DNA from: an uncultured Pseudohongiella sp.
Lineage (GTDB): Bacteria; Pseudomonadota; Gammaproteobacteria; Pseudomonadales; Pseudohongiellaceae
Assembly: GCA_902597095.1 (NCBI GenBank)
Contig: CACJWK010000003.1
Coordinates: 1 to 64,000 of the forward strand
Reading direction: 5' to 3'
DNA length: 64,000 nucleotides
The translations under genes were made by a program, and so were the position numbers. Positions 8,798 through 18,545 of the stretch are shown piece by piece (the first letter of the stretch is position 1; every line of letters starts with the position of its first letter). The notes under the pieces are model-generated. The model was given only the letters and a program-made list of their open reading frames with translations. It did no database searches and was not told the origin of the DNA.

Positions 8798-10456
8798 TCA
8801 GCTTCTGTTCGTTCTCTCCCAGTACTCTGCCACCGTGGATTTCATTTCCTTGTGCATCAGCAGAATACCGACCAGATTCGGAACGGTCATCAGCACAATG
8901 GTGATTAGGGAGATGTTCCAGACAATCGTTGTGTCTGCAAGCGCAGCGGTGAAAAATCCGAGCACATAGACAATCCGATAAGGCAGAACGGATCTCGTTC
9001 CGAACAGATAGGTCATGGCGCGATCCCCATAGTAGGACCAGGCAATCGCTGTGGAAAACGCAAACAACATCAATCCGATGGAGACGATGTATTGGCCATA
9101 TTGTCCAAACAGACCCTTAGTGAATGCTTGAGTGGTGAGCGGCACTGAATGCAGAAGCGAATTTCCGGTGACAACGACAGTCAAATCCTCCAGCTGCCCA
9201 TCAACCACATTCAGGGTGCCGGTGATAAGCTCACCTTCACGGGAGTAACGTGTATTCTCTGCCAGTGAACGGGCAGCAATCAGCGTGAACGCCTCGTTGT
9301 TCTGAGGCACACCATTGCTCAATTCAATTTGACCGCTAAAACTTCGGGTATCGGATTCCTCGCCACTCAGGTAGGAAAATAAGCTGGCGACATCATCGGC
9401 GTCAGCCTCAGAATAGGTGCCGGTAACAAAGTTCATGTCTGCCCGCTGAAATTCGTTTTCGAACTTCTCCATCCAGACACCGGAAGAGAGAATCACCAAT
9501 CCGGTAATCGTGCAAATCACGATCGTGTCAATAAACGGCTCAAGAATAGACACCATGCCCTCATCCGCAGGCTCATCAGTGCGCGCTGCGGCATGCGCAA
9601 TCGGGGCTGACCCTTGACCCGCCTCATTGGAATACAGCCCGCGATTTACACCCCGGTCGAATGCATACGCAAATGACGCACCGAGAAACCCGCCTGCAGC
9701 GGCTGAGCCTGAAAAGGCATTACTGAAAATTGATAAGAATGAAGGAATGATGTTGCCGATGTTCGGGATGATGACGGCAAATGCACCGATCAGATAAATC
9801 ATTGCCATTGTGGGCACGATCGCTGCAGCGACCTTCGCGATACGGGTTATCCCGCCAATGATTACCAGAGCGAGAAGGACTGAAAGCACGCTGGCCGTAA
9901 TGAGGGGATCGAGATCAAACGTGCTCTCCAGCCCTGAAGCAATACTGTTGATCTGCGGAAGATTGCCTGTTCCGAATGAACTCAATACTGTGGCAACAGC
10001 GAACACAACCGCTAACCACTTCGTATTGAGACCCTTCTCCATGTAGTACATGGGGCCGCCAGCCATTGTGCCGTCTGCAGTTTCATTCCTGTACTTATGC
10101 GACAGAGTGACCTCGACGAATTTGCTGGTCATCCCAAAGAAAGCGGTCATCCACATCCAAAACAAGGCGGCGGGACCGCCAAGGTGCAAAGCAAGAGCTA
10201 CGCCGCCGATGTTGCCGGTACCCACAGTGCCCGAGAGCGCGGTCGCGAGGGCTTGGAAGTGGGAGGTGTCGCCCTTCGCCCCCTCCTTGTCGAATTTTCC
10301 CGTGGTGACACCGATCGCATGCCTGAAGTAACGAATCTGCGGAAACCCGAGATATAACGTGAAAAAGATACCGGTTGCCAGCAAAAACGTCGGGAACCAG
10401 ATCGCGCTGCCCAGGAAACCATCGATATAGATTAAAAAGTCATTCACTGCGTCCAC
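8798..10456 (-). CDS. Alanine/glycine:sodium symporter (AGCS family)
   Basis: An inner-membrane Na+:alanine/glycine symporter with the family hallmarks [24 protein letters not shown] and [17 protein letters not shown]. At 552 residues it is about 100 longer than typical AlsT/DagA proteins because of a soluble insertion (roughly residues 345-450, acidic, [12 protein letters not shown]). The frame extends to a TTG at 10486, but that would lie upstream of AGGGGAC (complement of 10462-10468); GTG at 10456, 6 nt after this box, is the better start. The stretch AACAATAAAAA just upstream of the box is then a leader element, not coding. It runs convergent with the symporter at 7092-8780, 17 nt apart. 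Confidence 0.9.
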   Translation of the reverse strand: MDAVNDFLIYIDGFLGSAIWFPTFLLATGIFFTLYLGFPQIRYFRHAIGVTTGKFDKEGAKGDTSHFQALATALSGTVGTGNIGGVALALHLGGPAALFWMWMTAFFGMTSKFVEVTLSHKYRNETADGTMAGGPMYYMEKGLNTKWLAVVFAVATVLSSFGTGNLPQINSIASGLESTFDLDPLITASVLSVLLALVIIGGITRIAKVAAAIVPTMAMIYLIGAFAVIIPNIGNIIPSFLSIFSNAFSGSAAAGGFLGASFAYAFDRGVNRGLYSNEAGQGSAPIAHAAARTDEPADEGMVSILEPFIDTIVICTITGLVILSSGVWMEKFENEFQRADMNFVTGTYSEADADDVASLFSYLSGEESDTRSFSGQIELSNGVPQNNEAFTLIAARSLAENTRYSREGELITGTLNVVDGQLEDLTVVVTGNSLLHSVPLTTQAFTKGLFGQYGQYIVSIGLMLFAFSTAIAWSYYGDRAMTYLFGTRSVLPYRIVYVLGFFTAALADTTIVWNISLITIVLMTVPNLVGILLMHKEMKSTVAEYWERTNRS

Positions 10457-10472
10457 GAAAAGTCCCCTGTCG

Positions 10473-10483
10473 TTTTTATTGTT
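10473..10483 (-). promoter_or_regulatory. CA motif (AANAANAA) in the alanine-symporter leader
   Basis: Reading the minus strand, AACAATAAAAA ends 4 nt before the ribosome-binding box of the AGCS gene. This is the A-rich ARN/CA signature bound by Hfq (with Crc in Pseudomonas) to block translation. The identical 11-mer occurs in the leader of the lactate permease at 48319-48329. Given the CrcZ-like RNA in the same window, catabolite repression of this transporter is a reasonable inference. Confidence 0.5.
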
Positions 10484-10564
10484 CAATCAAAGCTGCTGAT
10501 AACAGGCTGCTTTGGCGCTTGTGATTACGCTGCAGCCACTCCCGGCTCAGTCTTCTGTGTCTTG

Positions 10565-11386
10565 TCAGTCATCGCTGATCGAAATTTTCGGCGCTCCTGC
10601 CCGAAGTGCGGCGACGTGCGCAGCGGCAGAACCCACGTTTTCAGCAAGCTCTGCATAGGCCCTGGCAACTGCCGAACCTGTATCTGATGCTACCACAGGA
10701 TCACCGCTGTCGGTTTTTTCTCTGATTTGAATGTCAAGCGGGAGTCTTCCAATGACTTCTCCACCGTATTCCGCTGCCAGACGACTGCCTCCTTCAGAAC
10801 CGAAGATCGCCTCGCTGTGCCCGCACTGCGAGCAGACATGCATCGCCATATTCTCAACAATACCCAGAATGGGGACGTCAACCTTCTGAAACATCTCGAT
10901 GCCTTTTCGGGCGTCGGCCAGCGCCACATCCTGCGGTGTCGTGACGATGACCGCGCCAGTTACCTCGACGGACTGAGCCAGACTCAGTTGGATATCGCCT
11001 GTGCCGGGCGGCATATCAACAATCAGAAAATCCAGCTCAGACCAGGACGTATCTGTGAGAATCTGATTGAACGCCGAAATCACCATAGGGGCGCGCCATA
11101 CCATGGCAGCCCTGGCATCCACCAGCACTCCCATCGAGATACATTCAACTCCATGTGCTTCGATGGGCACCAGCAACCGTTGCTCCCGGACTTCAGGGCG
11201 AGTACCGGGGGCGATACCCATCATCAAGGGGACACTGGGCCCATAAATATCAGCGTCAAGCAAACCAACGCTGCAGCCTAGTTGCCGAAGAGCAACCGCA
11301 AGATTAACCGCGGTAGTCGATTTCCCAACGCCGCCCTTACCTGATGCGACACAGACAATGTGCTTGATTTGCGGAAGCTTTTTCAC
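10565..11386 (-). CDS. apbC: Mrp/ApbC-type Fe-S cluster carrier ATPase, short form
   Basis: Mrp/ApbC NTPases carry and deliver [4Fe-4S] clusters. The protein has the deviant Walker A CVASGKGGVGKSTTAVNLA, switch segments DADIYGPSVP and VDMPPGTGDIQL, and a C-terminal cysteine pair in VCSQCGHSE. At about 273 residues it lacks the N-terminal MIP18/DUF59 domain found in the E. coli type; no such domain is encoded upstream. Several starts are possible (GTG 11410, TTG 11404, TTG 11389, GTG 11386); the AAAGGA box favours 11386-11389. It is followed by the AGCS symporter on the same strand after 108 nt. Confidence 0.93.
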   Translation of the reverse strand: MKKLPQIKHIVCVASGKGGVGKSTTAVNLAVALRQLGCSVGLLDADIYGPSVPLMMGIAPGTRPEVREQRLLVPIEAHGVECISMGVLVDARAAMVWRAPMVISAFNQILTDTSWSELDFLIVDMPPGTGDIQLSLAQSVEVTGAVIVTTPQDVALADARKGIEMFQKVDVPILGIVENMAMHVCSQCGHSEAIFGSEGGSRLAAEYGGEVIGRLPLDIQIREKTDSGDPVVASDTGSAVARAYAELAENVGSAAAHVAALRAGAPKISISDD

Positions 11387-11509
11387 CAATGATCCTTTTG
11401 TCAAAAACACGGAGACTGCGAACTCAGCCTAGCGAGAATTATCAGTGATTAACCGCGAAAAATAAAATAGTCATGACAGCAAGTGATCAGGCTCGATAGA
11501 ATCAATCGA

Positions 11510-12040
11510 ATGAGATCACTGAGCTTTCTGCTGTTTCTTTTCGCAGCACCCGCGTTTTCAGCGGAACTTAGACCTGAGGGCGAGCTGAAATTTTCGTTCT
11601 ATTCTGCTGCATGGGGCGAAAATACGGATGACGGATTACGTCTGGTGGTGAGAAATAAGAGCAGCAAAGGTGTGGTGCTGGAGGAGGTCAGATTCCTCAA
11701 AACACCAGAAGCTGCTGATGACGATATCCTCCTGAGGGTCGGGCTTGCTGTTCCTGCAGGACGCTACGCTGAGGCCGAGTTCCGCTATACAGATCTGCTT
11801 TCGGACAACGAGTGCATCCAGCGCACGATGGACAGCAACTGGAGACTGGTAGAGGTATCCAACTACACGCTCAATCCGTCGGTCAGAAACCTGATCATAG
11901 AGAACACCGATTCTTTCAGAATCTACCAGTGTGTTGAAACAATCCGAACGCGTTGGCGGGAGACGTCGGGAGACTCTCGTGGCGTGAGCAGAAGCGAAGA
12001 GGGCTGGATACTATACCACTTCGAGATGAGGCAAGACTGA
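11510..12040 (+). CDS. Secreted/periplasmic protein of unknown function
   Basis: I do not recognise this family. From ATG 11510 the 176-residue product starts with a clear signal peptide (MRSLSFLLFLFAAPAFSAEL, cleavage after FSA). The mature part is beta-rich with two cysteines about 40 residues apart (DNECIQRT, IYQCVETIR) that could form a disulphide. The frame is open up to GTG 11483, but the signal peptide favours 11510. It is divergent from apbC and is followed by a strong intrinsic terminator. Confidence 0.75.
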   Translation: MRSLSFLLFLFAAPAFSAELRPEGELKFSFYSAAWGENTDDGLRLVVRNKSSKGVVLEEVRFLKTPEAADDDILLRVGLAVPAGRYAEAEFRYTDLLSDNECIQRTMDSNWRLVEVSNYTLNPSVRNLIIENTDSFRIYQCVETIRTRWRETSGDSRGVSRSEEGWILYHFEMRQD

Positions 12041-12056
12041 GTTTGGAGGAAAAAAT

Positions 12057-12083
12057 AAGGGGGCTTGCGCCCCCCTTTTTTTT
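12057..12083 (+). terminator. Intrinsic terminator after the 11510-12040 gene
   Basis: Stem GGGGGC (12059-12064) and GCCCCC (12069-12074), loop TTGC, followed by eight T residues (12076-12083). It is 16 nt after the upstream stop codon and separates this gene from the convergent pyrophosphatase gene. Confidence 0.9.
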
Positions 12084-12136
12084 CCAAGAATTGTTGCCCC
12101 ACACGCTACAACTGATCGCTTGGGCCATGGCTGTCA

Positions 12137-14266
12137 TTAGCCCAGCAGGATACCGCCGTATTGCACAAAGAAAGGCGCGAAGACCAGGCTCAGAATCGCT
12201 GACAGCTTAATCAGGATGTTGAGCGATGGTCCGGATGTGTCTTTGAGAGGATCACCCACAGTGTCTCCGACCACAGCAGCTTTGTGCTCTTCCGAACCCT
12301 TGCCACCGTGGTTGCCCGCTTCGATATACTTTTTAGCGTTGTCCCACGCACCGCCGCTATTCGAAGCTGAGATCGCCAGAACGCCACCCACAACCAGAGA
12401 ACCGGCCAGAATTCCGGCCACAGCTTCAACGCCAAACAGGAAGCCTGCAACAAGAGGAGAACCCATGATCAGCACGCCGGGCGCAATCATCTCCTTCAGG
12501 GCGGCGTTGGTCGAGATCGCGACACACTGCGCATAGTCGGGCGTACCCGTACCTTCCATAATGCCCGGGATTTCGCGGAATTGGCGGCGCACTTCTTCAA
12601 TCATCTCAAACGCAGCGTCACCCACTGAACGCATGGTCATCGCCATGAACAGGAAAGGCAGAACCGCACCGACGAATACGCTCGTATAGACCAGCGGATC
12701 GAGGAGACTCATGGTAATCGGCTCGCCCTGGAGGTTTGATGCCGCTGTAATAAAAGCGGCAAACAGGGCCAGTGAAGTGAGTATGGCCGCGCCGATGGCA
12801 AATCCCTTCCCTATCGCCGCTGTAGTATTGCCTGCTGAGTCCAGAATATCGGTGCGCTCTCTGACGGCGCTCTCAAGGCCAACCATCTCGGCGATCCCAC
12901 CGGCATTGTCAGCGACCGGGCCATAAGCATCGATCATCAAAGCAACCACCAGCGTACCCAACATCCCCAGAGAGGCAATCGCCACACCATACATGCCGGC
13001 AAGCCCCCAGGAAATGAAGATACTGGCCGCGATGCAGAGGTACGGATAGACCGTACTCTTATAACCCAGCGACAAGCCGAAAATGATGTTGGTGGCCACA
13101 CCTGTTTCACAGGATCCTGCAAGCTCCTGAACCGGCTTGTAATTGTCCGAGGTGTAGTAGTCAGTCAGAAGACCGACCGCCAGCCCGGCAATGAGTCCAG
13201 ACAGGAAACACCAGTAAACACCCATATTGGTGTACTGTTCATCGTTGAGCTCAAAAAATTCAGGCACCAAGGCCATGGTGAAGAAGAACATCACTATCGC
13301 CATTAGGACACTGGAGATAATCAACAGCTTCCGCAGTGCGGGGGCAACATCTTCTTCAGTCTTGACACCAATGAGCAGTTTTGTCACTAAACTCACCGGA
13401 ATTCCAACAGCCGTGATTAGAATCGGATACAGCAGCGCATTGGGATCGGCGGCGAAGACCACGGCACTGATTACCATCGCTGCGCAGGTAGACTCAGCGC
13501 AGGAACCAAACAGGTCAGCACCCATGCCGGCAACGTCACCCACGTTATCACCCACATTGTCGGCAATCACGGCAGGGTTGCGGGGATCATCTTCAGGAAT
13601 GCCCTTCTCAACCTTACCGACCAGATCCGCACCGACGTCAGCGGCCTTGGTGAAGATACCTCCACCAACCCGCGCGAACAGCGCAATGGTCGAGCCGCCA
13701 AGGCCAAAGCCCGCAATAACTTCCATCAGGATTTGATTATTTTCAGGCCCCAAACCCGACAGCAGGGAACTCATCACTACGTAGATAATCACCAGCCCCA
13801 GCGCGGCGAGGCCCACCAGCGCGAAACCCATTACGGCGCCCGCGTTGATCGCCATGTCGAAAGCTTCGGAGATGTTCTTTTTGGCAGCAACGGTTGTTCG
13901 TGCGTTGCCTTGTGTGGCGACCATCATGCCGATATAGCCGGACGCAATCGAGATTGCTGCCCCGAACAGAAACGCGATCGCGGTATAGATACCCTCGCGG
14001 TGATCCGGCGTGTGGGAGTCGTCAATCAAGATGGCAATAATTGCGGCAAACACCACCATAAAGATCGCCAGGAACTTGTATTCCTGCTTTAGAAAGGCCA
14101 TGGCACCATCAGCGATCGCACCATGGATGAATCTGAGGCGCTCGCCATCCCTCTCATCAAGGCCCATATCCACTGGCACAGATGTGACCTTTCGCATGTA
14201 ATAGAATGCGATTCCCAAGCCCAGCAGCGACAGCGCCGTGGTGACTGTTATCGTGATCCCCGACAT
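12137..14266 (-). CDS. hppA: Membrane-bound ion-pumping pyrophosphatase
   Basis: Couples hydrolysis of cytoplasmic pyrophosphate to H+ and/or Na+ export across the inner membrane. About 709 residues and 16 helices; catalytic motifs include [47 protein letters not shown] and [14 protein letters not shown]. The motif GNTTAA (Ala rather than Lys at the second position after TT) marks the K+-dependent class, which contains Na+ as well as H+ pumps. The frame runs on to 14422, but the GAGACACGGAG box places the start at ATG 14266 (MSGITITV). It supplies extra motive force for the many sodium symporters in this window. Confidence 0.95.
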   Translation of the reverse strand: MSGITITVTTALSLLGLGIAFYYMRKVTSVPVDMGLDERDGERLRFIHGAIADGAMAFLKQEYKFLAIFMVVFAAIIAILIDDSHTPDHREGIYTAIAFLFGAAISIASGYIGMMVATQGNARTTVAAKKNISEAFDMAINAGAVMGFALVGLAALGLVIIYVVMSSLLSGLGPENNQILMEVIAGFGLGGSTIALFARVGGGIFTKAADVGADLVGKVEKGIPEDDPRNPAVIADNVGDNVGDVAGMGADLFGSCAESTCAAMVISAVVFAADPNALLYPILITAVGIPVSLVTKLLIGVKTEEDVAPALRKLLIISSVLMAIVMFFFTMALVPEFFELNDEQYTNMGVYWCFLSGLIAGLAVGLLTDYYTSDNYKPVQELAGSCETGVATNIIFGLSLGYKSTVYPYLCIAASIFISWGLAGMYGVAIASLGMLGTLVVALMIDAYGPVADNAGGIAEMVGLESAVRERTDILDSAGNTTAAIGKGFAIGAAILTSLALFAAFITAASNLQGEPITMSLLDPLVYTSVFVGAVLPFLFMAMTMRSVGDAAFEMIEEVRRQFREIPGIMEGTGTPDYAQCVAISTNAALKEMIAPGVLIMGSPLVAGFLFGVEAVAGILAGSLVVGGVLAISASNSGGAWDNAKKYIEAGNHGGKGSEEHKAAVVGDTVGDPLKDTSGPSLNILIKLSAILSLVFAPFFVQYGGILLG

Positions 14267-14422
14267 CTCCGTGTCTCTCCCCGTTTTAGTAGAAAAATTA
14301 ACGGCGCGAACTGTACCACAACGCCGGTGACAAACAAAGACTGCAAGTCGCGCCAGGGCTGGTAATTCGGGCTTCAGTAATGGGTCGTCTGCACACCGGT
14401 CGGGCGCAGATTTGACGGTCAT

Positions 14423-14590
14423 CTATCGGGATTTTTTGCGGCTTCGCTTTTGCTTGTTTTTGGACACTTTGGGCTTGGATTCGCCCCTGGCCTCCTGGAA
14501 GGCCTGCCTAAGGGCATCGATACGAGCTTCTTTCCGCTTTTCAGCATTAGACGATTTGCGGGTTTGGAAGTCCAGGACATTATCGTTCAT
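14423..14590 (-). CDS. Small basic protein of unknown function
   Basis: A 55-residue open frame missed by longer-ORF searches. It begins MNDNVLDFQTRKS and ends in a Lys/Arg-rich tail (KNKQKRSRKKSR). A gene here fills the gap between the lipoprotein gene (14603) and the pyrophosphatase, all on the minus strand. The ribosome-binding site is weak (GGACTCTGAG about 10 nt upstream). The opposite-strand frame at 14412-14597 is its shadow. Small basic proteins of this type may bind nucleic acid, but the function is unknown. Confidence 0.55.
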   Translation of the reverse strand: MNDNVLDFQTRKSSNAEKRKEARIDALRQAFQEARGESKPKVSKNKQKRSRKKSR

Positions 14591-14602
14591 CAGCTAAAAA
14601 AC

Positions 14603-15244
14603 TCAGAGTCCCCGTGCCCGCTCGAGTAGGTCATCCTTCCGCGCTTCCAACTCAGCGATCAGGTCTTTGGACAGCGGTTCAAGCGTGTTACCGGACTCAT
14701 CGGTCAGCTCGTATTTTGCGACATCAGCAGTCAATGCCGCCAGCAATTCTTCGGCTGCTGCTATCGCTTGCTGCATGATCAGCGCTTGCTCAGAATCGTA
14801 ATCAATCTCGGCCTGAATGTCAGCAATCTGCTGCTCGAGTACTGCAATCCGGGCCATTTTTTCTTGCTGCTCAGCGCGGGCCGCTGCCATTGCAGCCCGG
14901 CGCTCGCGCTCGGCGCGTTCCGCCTGCTCACGGGCCAACCGTTGGGCCTCGGCACGGGCTTCCGCTGCCTGTCTTTCCTGCGCCAGACGACGACGTTCCC
15001 TTTCCTCAGCTTCAGCCAGTCGCCGACGCTCCTCGGCCTCTGCCCGTTGCCTCTCGATCTCGGCAGCCTCCCTTGCTGCTGCCTGCTCAGCCGCCATATT
15101 TGCCACTTCAGCCTCAGCGACCGCTGCTTCGCGTGCCGACTGCGAGCCGCAGGCAGCAAGCACTGACAGTAAGACTCCGAAAACTAAGGGGCGCCCGTAA
15201 GCCAGGCGACTTAGACCTGAACCGCCCTTTTGACTTCTGCCCAT
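14603..15244 (-). CDS. Coiled-coil lipoprotein
   Basis: A 213-residue predicted lipoprotein: the N-terminal hydrophobic stretch ends in a lipobox LAAC (Cys about 32), so the mature protein starts CGSQSAREA. Residues about 40-165 are an almost unbroken Ala/Glu/Arg/Gln helix (REAAEIERQRAEAEERRR type), a long coiled coil, followed by a short C-terminal helical region. A GGAGTGGTGA box directly precedes the ATG at 15244. Such periplasmic coiled-coil lipoproteins often act as envelope spacers or scaffold partners; no specific role can be assigned. Followed by the small basic gene. Confidence 0.8.
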   Translation of the reverse strand: MGRSQKGGSGLSRLAYGRPLVFGVLLSVLAACGSQSAREAAVAEAEVANMAAEQAAAREAAEIERQRAEAEERRRLAEAEERERRRLAQERQAAEARAEAQRLAREQAERAERERRAAMAAARAEQQEKMARIAVLEQQIADIQAEIDYDSEQALIMQQAIAAAEELLAALTADVAKYELTDESGNTLEPLSKDLIAELEARKDDLLERARGL

Positions 15245-15519
15245 TCACCACTCCTTGCTCTGAATCTTTGCAGATCTGAGTTATTCGAGGAAACCGTTTG
15301 GTGTATGGGTCCTGATACTAACGCCATGCTGCGGATTTATGAATTTTTTACTGAATAAAATTTTTAGATTCCAGAGATTTTTGCCAGTTTTTTTCGAAAA
15401 ATGCCCCCAGAGACAGTAAACTGACCGCTCTGAACGTCACACCCCGATATCGGCAGAAACCCAGCTATCCCGAGGTTCTCAGGATTAATCCCACAGTGTA
15501 TTCCGGGATATAGTCAAAA

Positions 15520-16839
15520 ATGGCAAATTTCACCGTCCTTCGCATGGCTCTGATGCCCCCCTTGGTCTTGTTGTCTAGTCTGCCGGTCGTGCTGCTACTC
15601 CTTTCGCTTGACTCTGAGCCCTCCTTGGCGCCCATGCCAGCGATAACTCCCTCTGAATTCAGTCAGCTCGAGGAAATTTTGCTGGAGAACGCACCTGCGT
15701 CGACCTCCCGCGCCAGCCAAAGATCAATCACGCTGGATACCGAAGAACTAAACCTACTGCTGCGCTACAGCGCACAGTTGCTGACAGCTTCGCATCCATG
15801 GGCTGCCCGGATGGAATTGTCCAATGAACAACTCCACGTAAATGCGAACATTGGTCTGATTGACTTCCCATCCCGTTTTTTCCTCAATATCGAGAGCACT
15901 CTGGGACTCGACCAAGGGCGCTTGAGGCTCCAGCAACTTACGCTGGGCAAACTGTCGGTGCCAGCAGGCCTGCTCGATCCGTTCCTGGATCTCGTCGTTA
16001 CGAATCTTGTGGTTGCCAATCCAGCTAGAACAGTACTGGCAGAACTCACCGATCAGGTCAGTAACTTGCAACTTTCACCCGCGGCGGTGAGCTTTGACAT
16101 TCAGTGGCAGCCGGAGCTGATTGCCGGGCTAAGCAACCAGATTTGGCAACTGTTCGCCTCTGACGACGACCGCAGGCGCATTGCTTACTACCATACCCAG
16201 ATAAGCAACATCGTCGCAGCCGTTCCGAATGACATACGCGCAGTGCCGCTGCACACCCTGCTGATTCCACTGTTCTCAGCGGTCAGAGAAGAAAGCGCCG
16301 TGTCCAGAAACCCTGTCGCAGAAAATCGAGCCGCTTTTCAGGCGCTCTCCATTTACTTGAACGGAGAGGACATCGCTTCCACAACGGGCATAAAAAACGC
16401 CGAGGAGCTGGCAAACCCAAGACCGGTAGAGGTGCGCCTGCAGCAACGTGAAGATCTGGCCCAACACGTTGCAAGCATCGCCGCCATTTCTTCTTCGGCC
16501 GGCGCGGAATTGGCACAACTGCTCTCAACCACCAAGGAAGCCTACGATGCCCGGTACCGGACGGGCTTCAGTTTTTCAGATTTGACCGCGAATTCTGTCG
16601 GGGTCGCTCTGGCAGAATTCGCGACGAAGAGTGACGCATCCGCATTGGAATTCCAGCGCAGAGTTATTGCCCTTTCAGACGACGCCGAATACATGCCTGT
16701 CGTGGGAAGTAACCGGGATGGCATAACCGAGGCCGCTTTCTCAGTTCAGTACCGAGATCGCAGCAGCACTGAATTTGCACAGCGCTTGCGTGAAATTCAG
16801 ACGATGATTGCCGAGCGTCCGTTTTTTGCCAATCAGTAG
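15520..16839 (+). CDS. Membrane-anchored periplasmic protein of unknown function
   Basis: I do not recognise this family. The 439 residues start with a hydrophobic N-terminal anchor (about 8-30) and a short Pro-rich stretch. Residues about 65-200 look like a beta-rich lipid/LPS-binding-like fold (SITLDTEELNLLLRYSAQLL, RFFLNIESTLGL), and the C-terminal half is helical with an NREDGI-like site (VVGSNRDGITEAAFS). It is directly followed by the small DksA-like gene (15 nt), so they may be cotranscribed. Upstream 15245-15519 shows nothing beyond ordinary AT-rich promoter-like DNA. Confidence 0.7.
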   Translation: MANFTVLRMALMPPLVLLSSLPVVLLLLSLDSEPSLAPMPAITPSEFSQLEEILLENAPASTSRASQRSITLDTEELNLLLRYSAQLLTASHPWAARMELSNEQLHVNANIGLIDFPSRFFLNIESTLGLDQGRLRLQQLTLGKLSVPAGLLDPFLDLVVTNLVVANPARTVLAELTDQVSNLQLSPAAVSFDIQWQPELIAGLSNQIWQLFASDDDRRRIAYYHTQISNIVAAVPNDIRAVPLHTLLIPLFSAVREESAVSRNPVAENRAAFQALSIYLNGEDIASTTGIKNAEELANPRPVEVRLQQREDLAQHVASIAAISSSAGAELAQLLSTTKEAYDARYRTGFSFSDLTANSVGVALAEFATKSDASALEFQRRVIALSDDAEYMPVVGSNRDGITEAAFSVQYRDRSSTEFAQRLREIQTMIAERPFFANQ

Positions 16840-16854
16840 TAAGTTGACAATTTA

Positions 16855-17223
16855 ATGCCGGCCGAAGCAGAACTCACATCAGCAGAAATCAAAGAACTGT
16901 TTGACTTGTTGTTGAGCAAACGGGAAACGCTTGAATCACAGCTCAGTGAATCTCGCGACGCCCTGAAACCCGTCGCACTCGATCAAACCCGGCAGGGCAG
17001 AGTCTCAAGAATGGATGCAATACAGCGACAAGGAGTCGCCGCTTCAGCCCGCAAACACACATCGACCACTCTGCAAAAAGTGGCGAGTGCGCTCAAACGC
17101 TTTGAGACGCAAGAGTTCGGCAACTGCCGCATGTGCGAGGAACTTTTCGGATACGGAAGACTAAAGGCGCAACTTCGATCGGCTCTTTGCCTGAGCTGCC
17201 AATCTTCGCTGGACAAACAGTGA
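16855..17223 (+). CDS. Small DksA/TraR-type zinc-finger protein
   Basis: A 122-residue protein with a helical N-terminal half (charged, coiled-coil-like) and a C4 zinc finger near the C-terminus, Cys91-x2-Cys94 and Cys112-x2-Cys115 (NCRMC, ALCLSC). This is the DksA/TraR arrangement that lets such proteins enter the RNA polymerase secondary channel. It lacks the DxxDxA tip motif seen in true DksA at 21.2 kb, so a DksA-like effect on ppGpp response is uncertain. It could be a specialised paralogue. Starts 15 nt after the preceding unknown gene. Confidence 0.8.
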   Translation: MPAEAELTSAEIKELFDLLLSKRETLESQLSESRDALKPVALDQTRQGRVSRMDAIQRQGVAASARKHTSTTLQKVASALKRFETQEFGNCRMCEELFGYGRLKAQLRSALCLSCQSSLDKQ

Positions 17224-17312
17224 AAAGGGAACTTCCAATACCGGCAATGCTGTTGTATAAACCGCGGGCAATTTAACCACATTGTACTTTTTCCATCAGA
17301 GCCAAAGCCGTT

Positions 17313-18545
17313 ATGCCAAAAAAAGGCTTTTTCACCACAAACCTACATTCTGATCGCGAAGACACTCCGGAGCATGGTGTCCTTCATAAAGCCATTCATC
17401 CATCGGTTGCCTACGGTTATGACGATGCGCGCCATCTGGCCGAGGTGTTTCAGGGAAAACGTGATGGATACAACTACGGTCGGCAGTTAAATCCCACTGT
17501 GACGGCCCTTCAAAAGCGCATCACAAAAATGGAGCACGGCAGAGCCAGCGTTGCGTTCGCTACCGGAATGGCAGCAATTACCTCGACGATGCTTACCCTT
17601 CTGAAATCGGGTGACCACCTTATCGCAAGCGCCTTTTTGTTCGGCAACACGAACAGCTTCTTCACCACCCTGGAACGATTCGGCATTGAGGTCAGTTTTG
17701 TCGATGCCACTGATGTGTCTAATGTGGCCGCCGCTGTAAAGGACAACACCCGAATCGTATTTGTCGAAACCATCGCGAACCCGGCAACTCAGGTTGCAGA
17801 TCTTGAAGCCATCGGAAAGCTCTGCAGCGGTCACTCCATCCTGTATGTGGTGGATAACACATTGACCTCGCCGCATCTCTTTCTCCCGCGCTCGGTGAAC
17901 GCGAGTTTATCCATTAATGCGCTGACCAAATACATTGGGGGGCATGGCAATGCGCTTGGGGGCACCGTTACGGACACGGGCTGCTTCAACTGGGAAAGCT
18001 ACCCCAACATCCTCGACACCTACAAATCCGACGACTACTCGATGTGGGGTATCACGCAGATCAAGAAAAAAGGGCTGCGAGATATGGGCGGCACGCTCGG
18101 TCCAGAAGCAGCTCATCACCTGGCCGTGGGATCTGAAACGCTCCCGCTACGACTGGATCGGGCGTGCGACAATGCACTGGCGCTTGCAGAATTTTGCGAA
18201 TCGCACCCGGGAATTAAAAAAACCTTCTACCCCGGACTCAATTCCCACCCTCAACACCAGAGAGCGGGGAATCTTTTCAGTAAATACGGGGCAATGTTCT
18301 CAGTAGAACTGGCCGACGAACTGGATTGTTTCGAATTTCTCAACCGCATGAAGACCGTTGTATCTTCCAGCAATTTGGGAGACAACCGCAGCCTGGCCAT
18401 TCCCGTTGCCCACACCATATTTCACGAAATGGGTGCTGAACGCAGGGCGACGATGGATATTCCTGATTCGATGGTCAGGTTTTCAGTAGGTCTCGAAGAG
18501 CTTGAAGACTTGATGCACGATTTTGAAGAGGCCCTCGCCCAGTGA
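17313..18545 (+). CDS. Cystathionine gamma-synthase/lyase-family PLP enzyme
   Basis: A 410-residue fold-type I PLP enzyme of the Cys/Met metabolism family (MetB/MetC/MetZ/MegL). Features: YNYGRQLNPTVTALQKRI near the N-terminus, the substrate loop FATGMAAITSTML, the aspartate segment YVVDNTLTSP, and the PLP lysine in NALTKYIGGHGNALGG. The C-terminal MVRFSVGLEELEDLMHDF is typical. Whether it makes cystathionine/homocysteine or breaks down a sulphur amino acid cannot be decided from sequence. A Rieske protein gene overlaps its stop by 4 nt, an unusual coupled partner. Confidence 0.9.
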   Translation: MPKKGFFTTNLHSDREDTPEHGVLHKAIHPSVAYGYDDARHLAEVFQGKRDGYNYGRQLNPTVTALQKRITKMEHGRASVAFATGMAAITSTMLTLLKSGDHLIASAFLFGNTNSFFTTLERFGIEVSFVDATDVSNVAAAVKDNTRIVFVETIANPATQVADLEAIGKLCSGHSILYVVDNTLTSPHLFLPRSVNASLSINALTKYIGGHGNALGGTVTDTGCFNWESYPNILDTYKSDDYSMWGITQIKKKGLRDMGGTLGPEAAHHLAVGSETLPLRLDRACDNALALAEFCESHPGIKKTFYPGLNSHPQHQRAGNLFSKYGAMFSVELADELDCFEFLNRMKTVVSSSNLGDNRSLAIPVAHTIFHEMGAERRATMDIPDSMVRFSVGLEELEDLMHDFEEALAQ

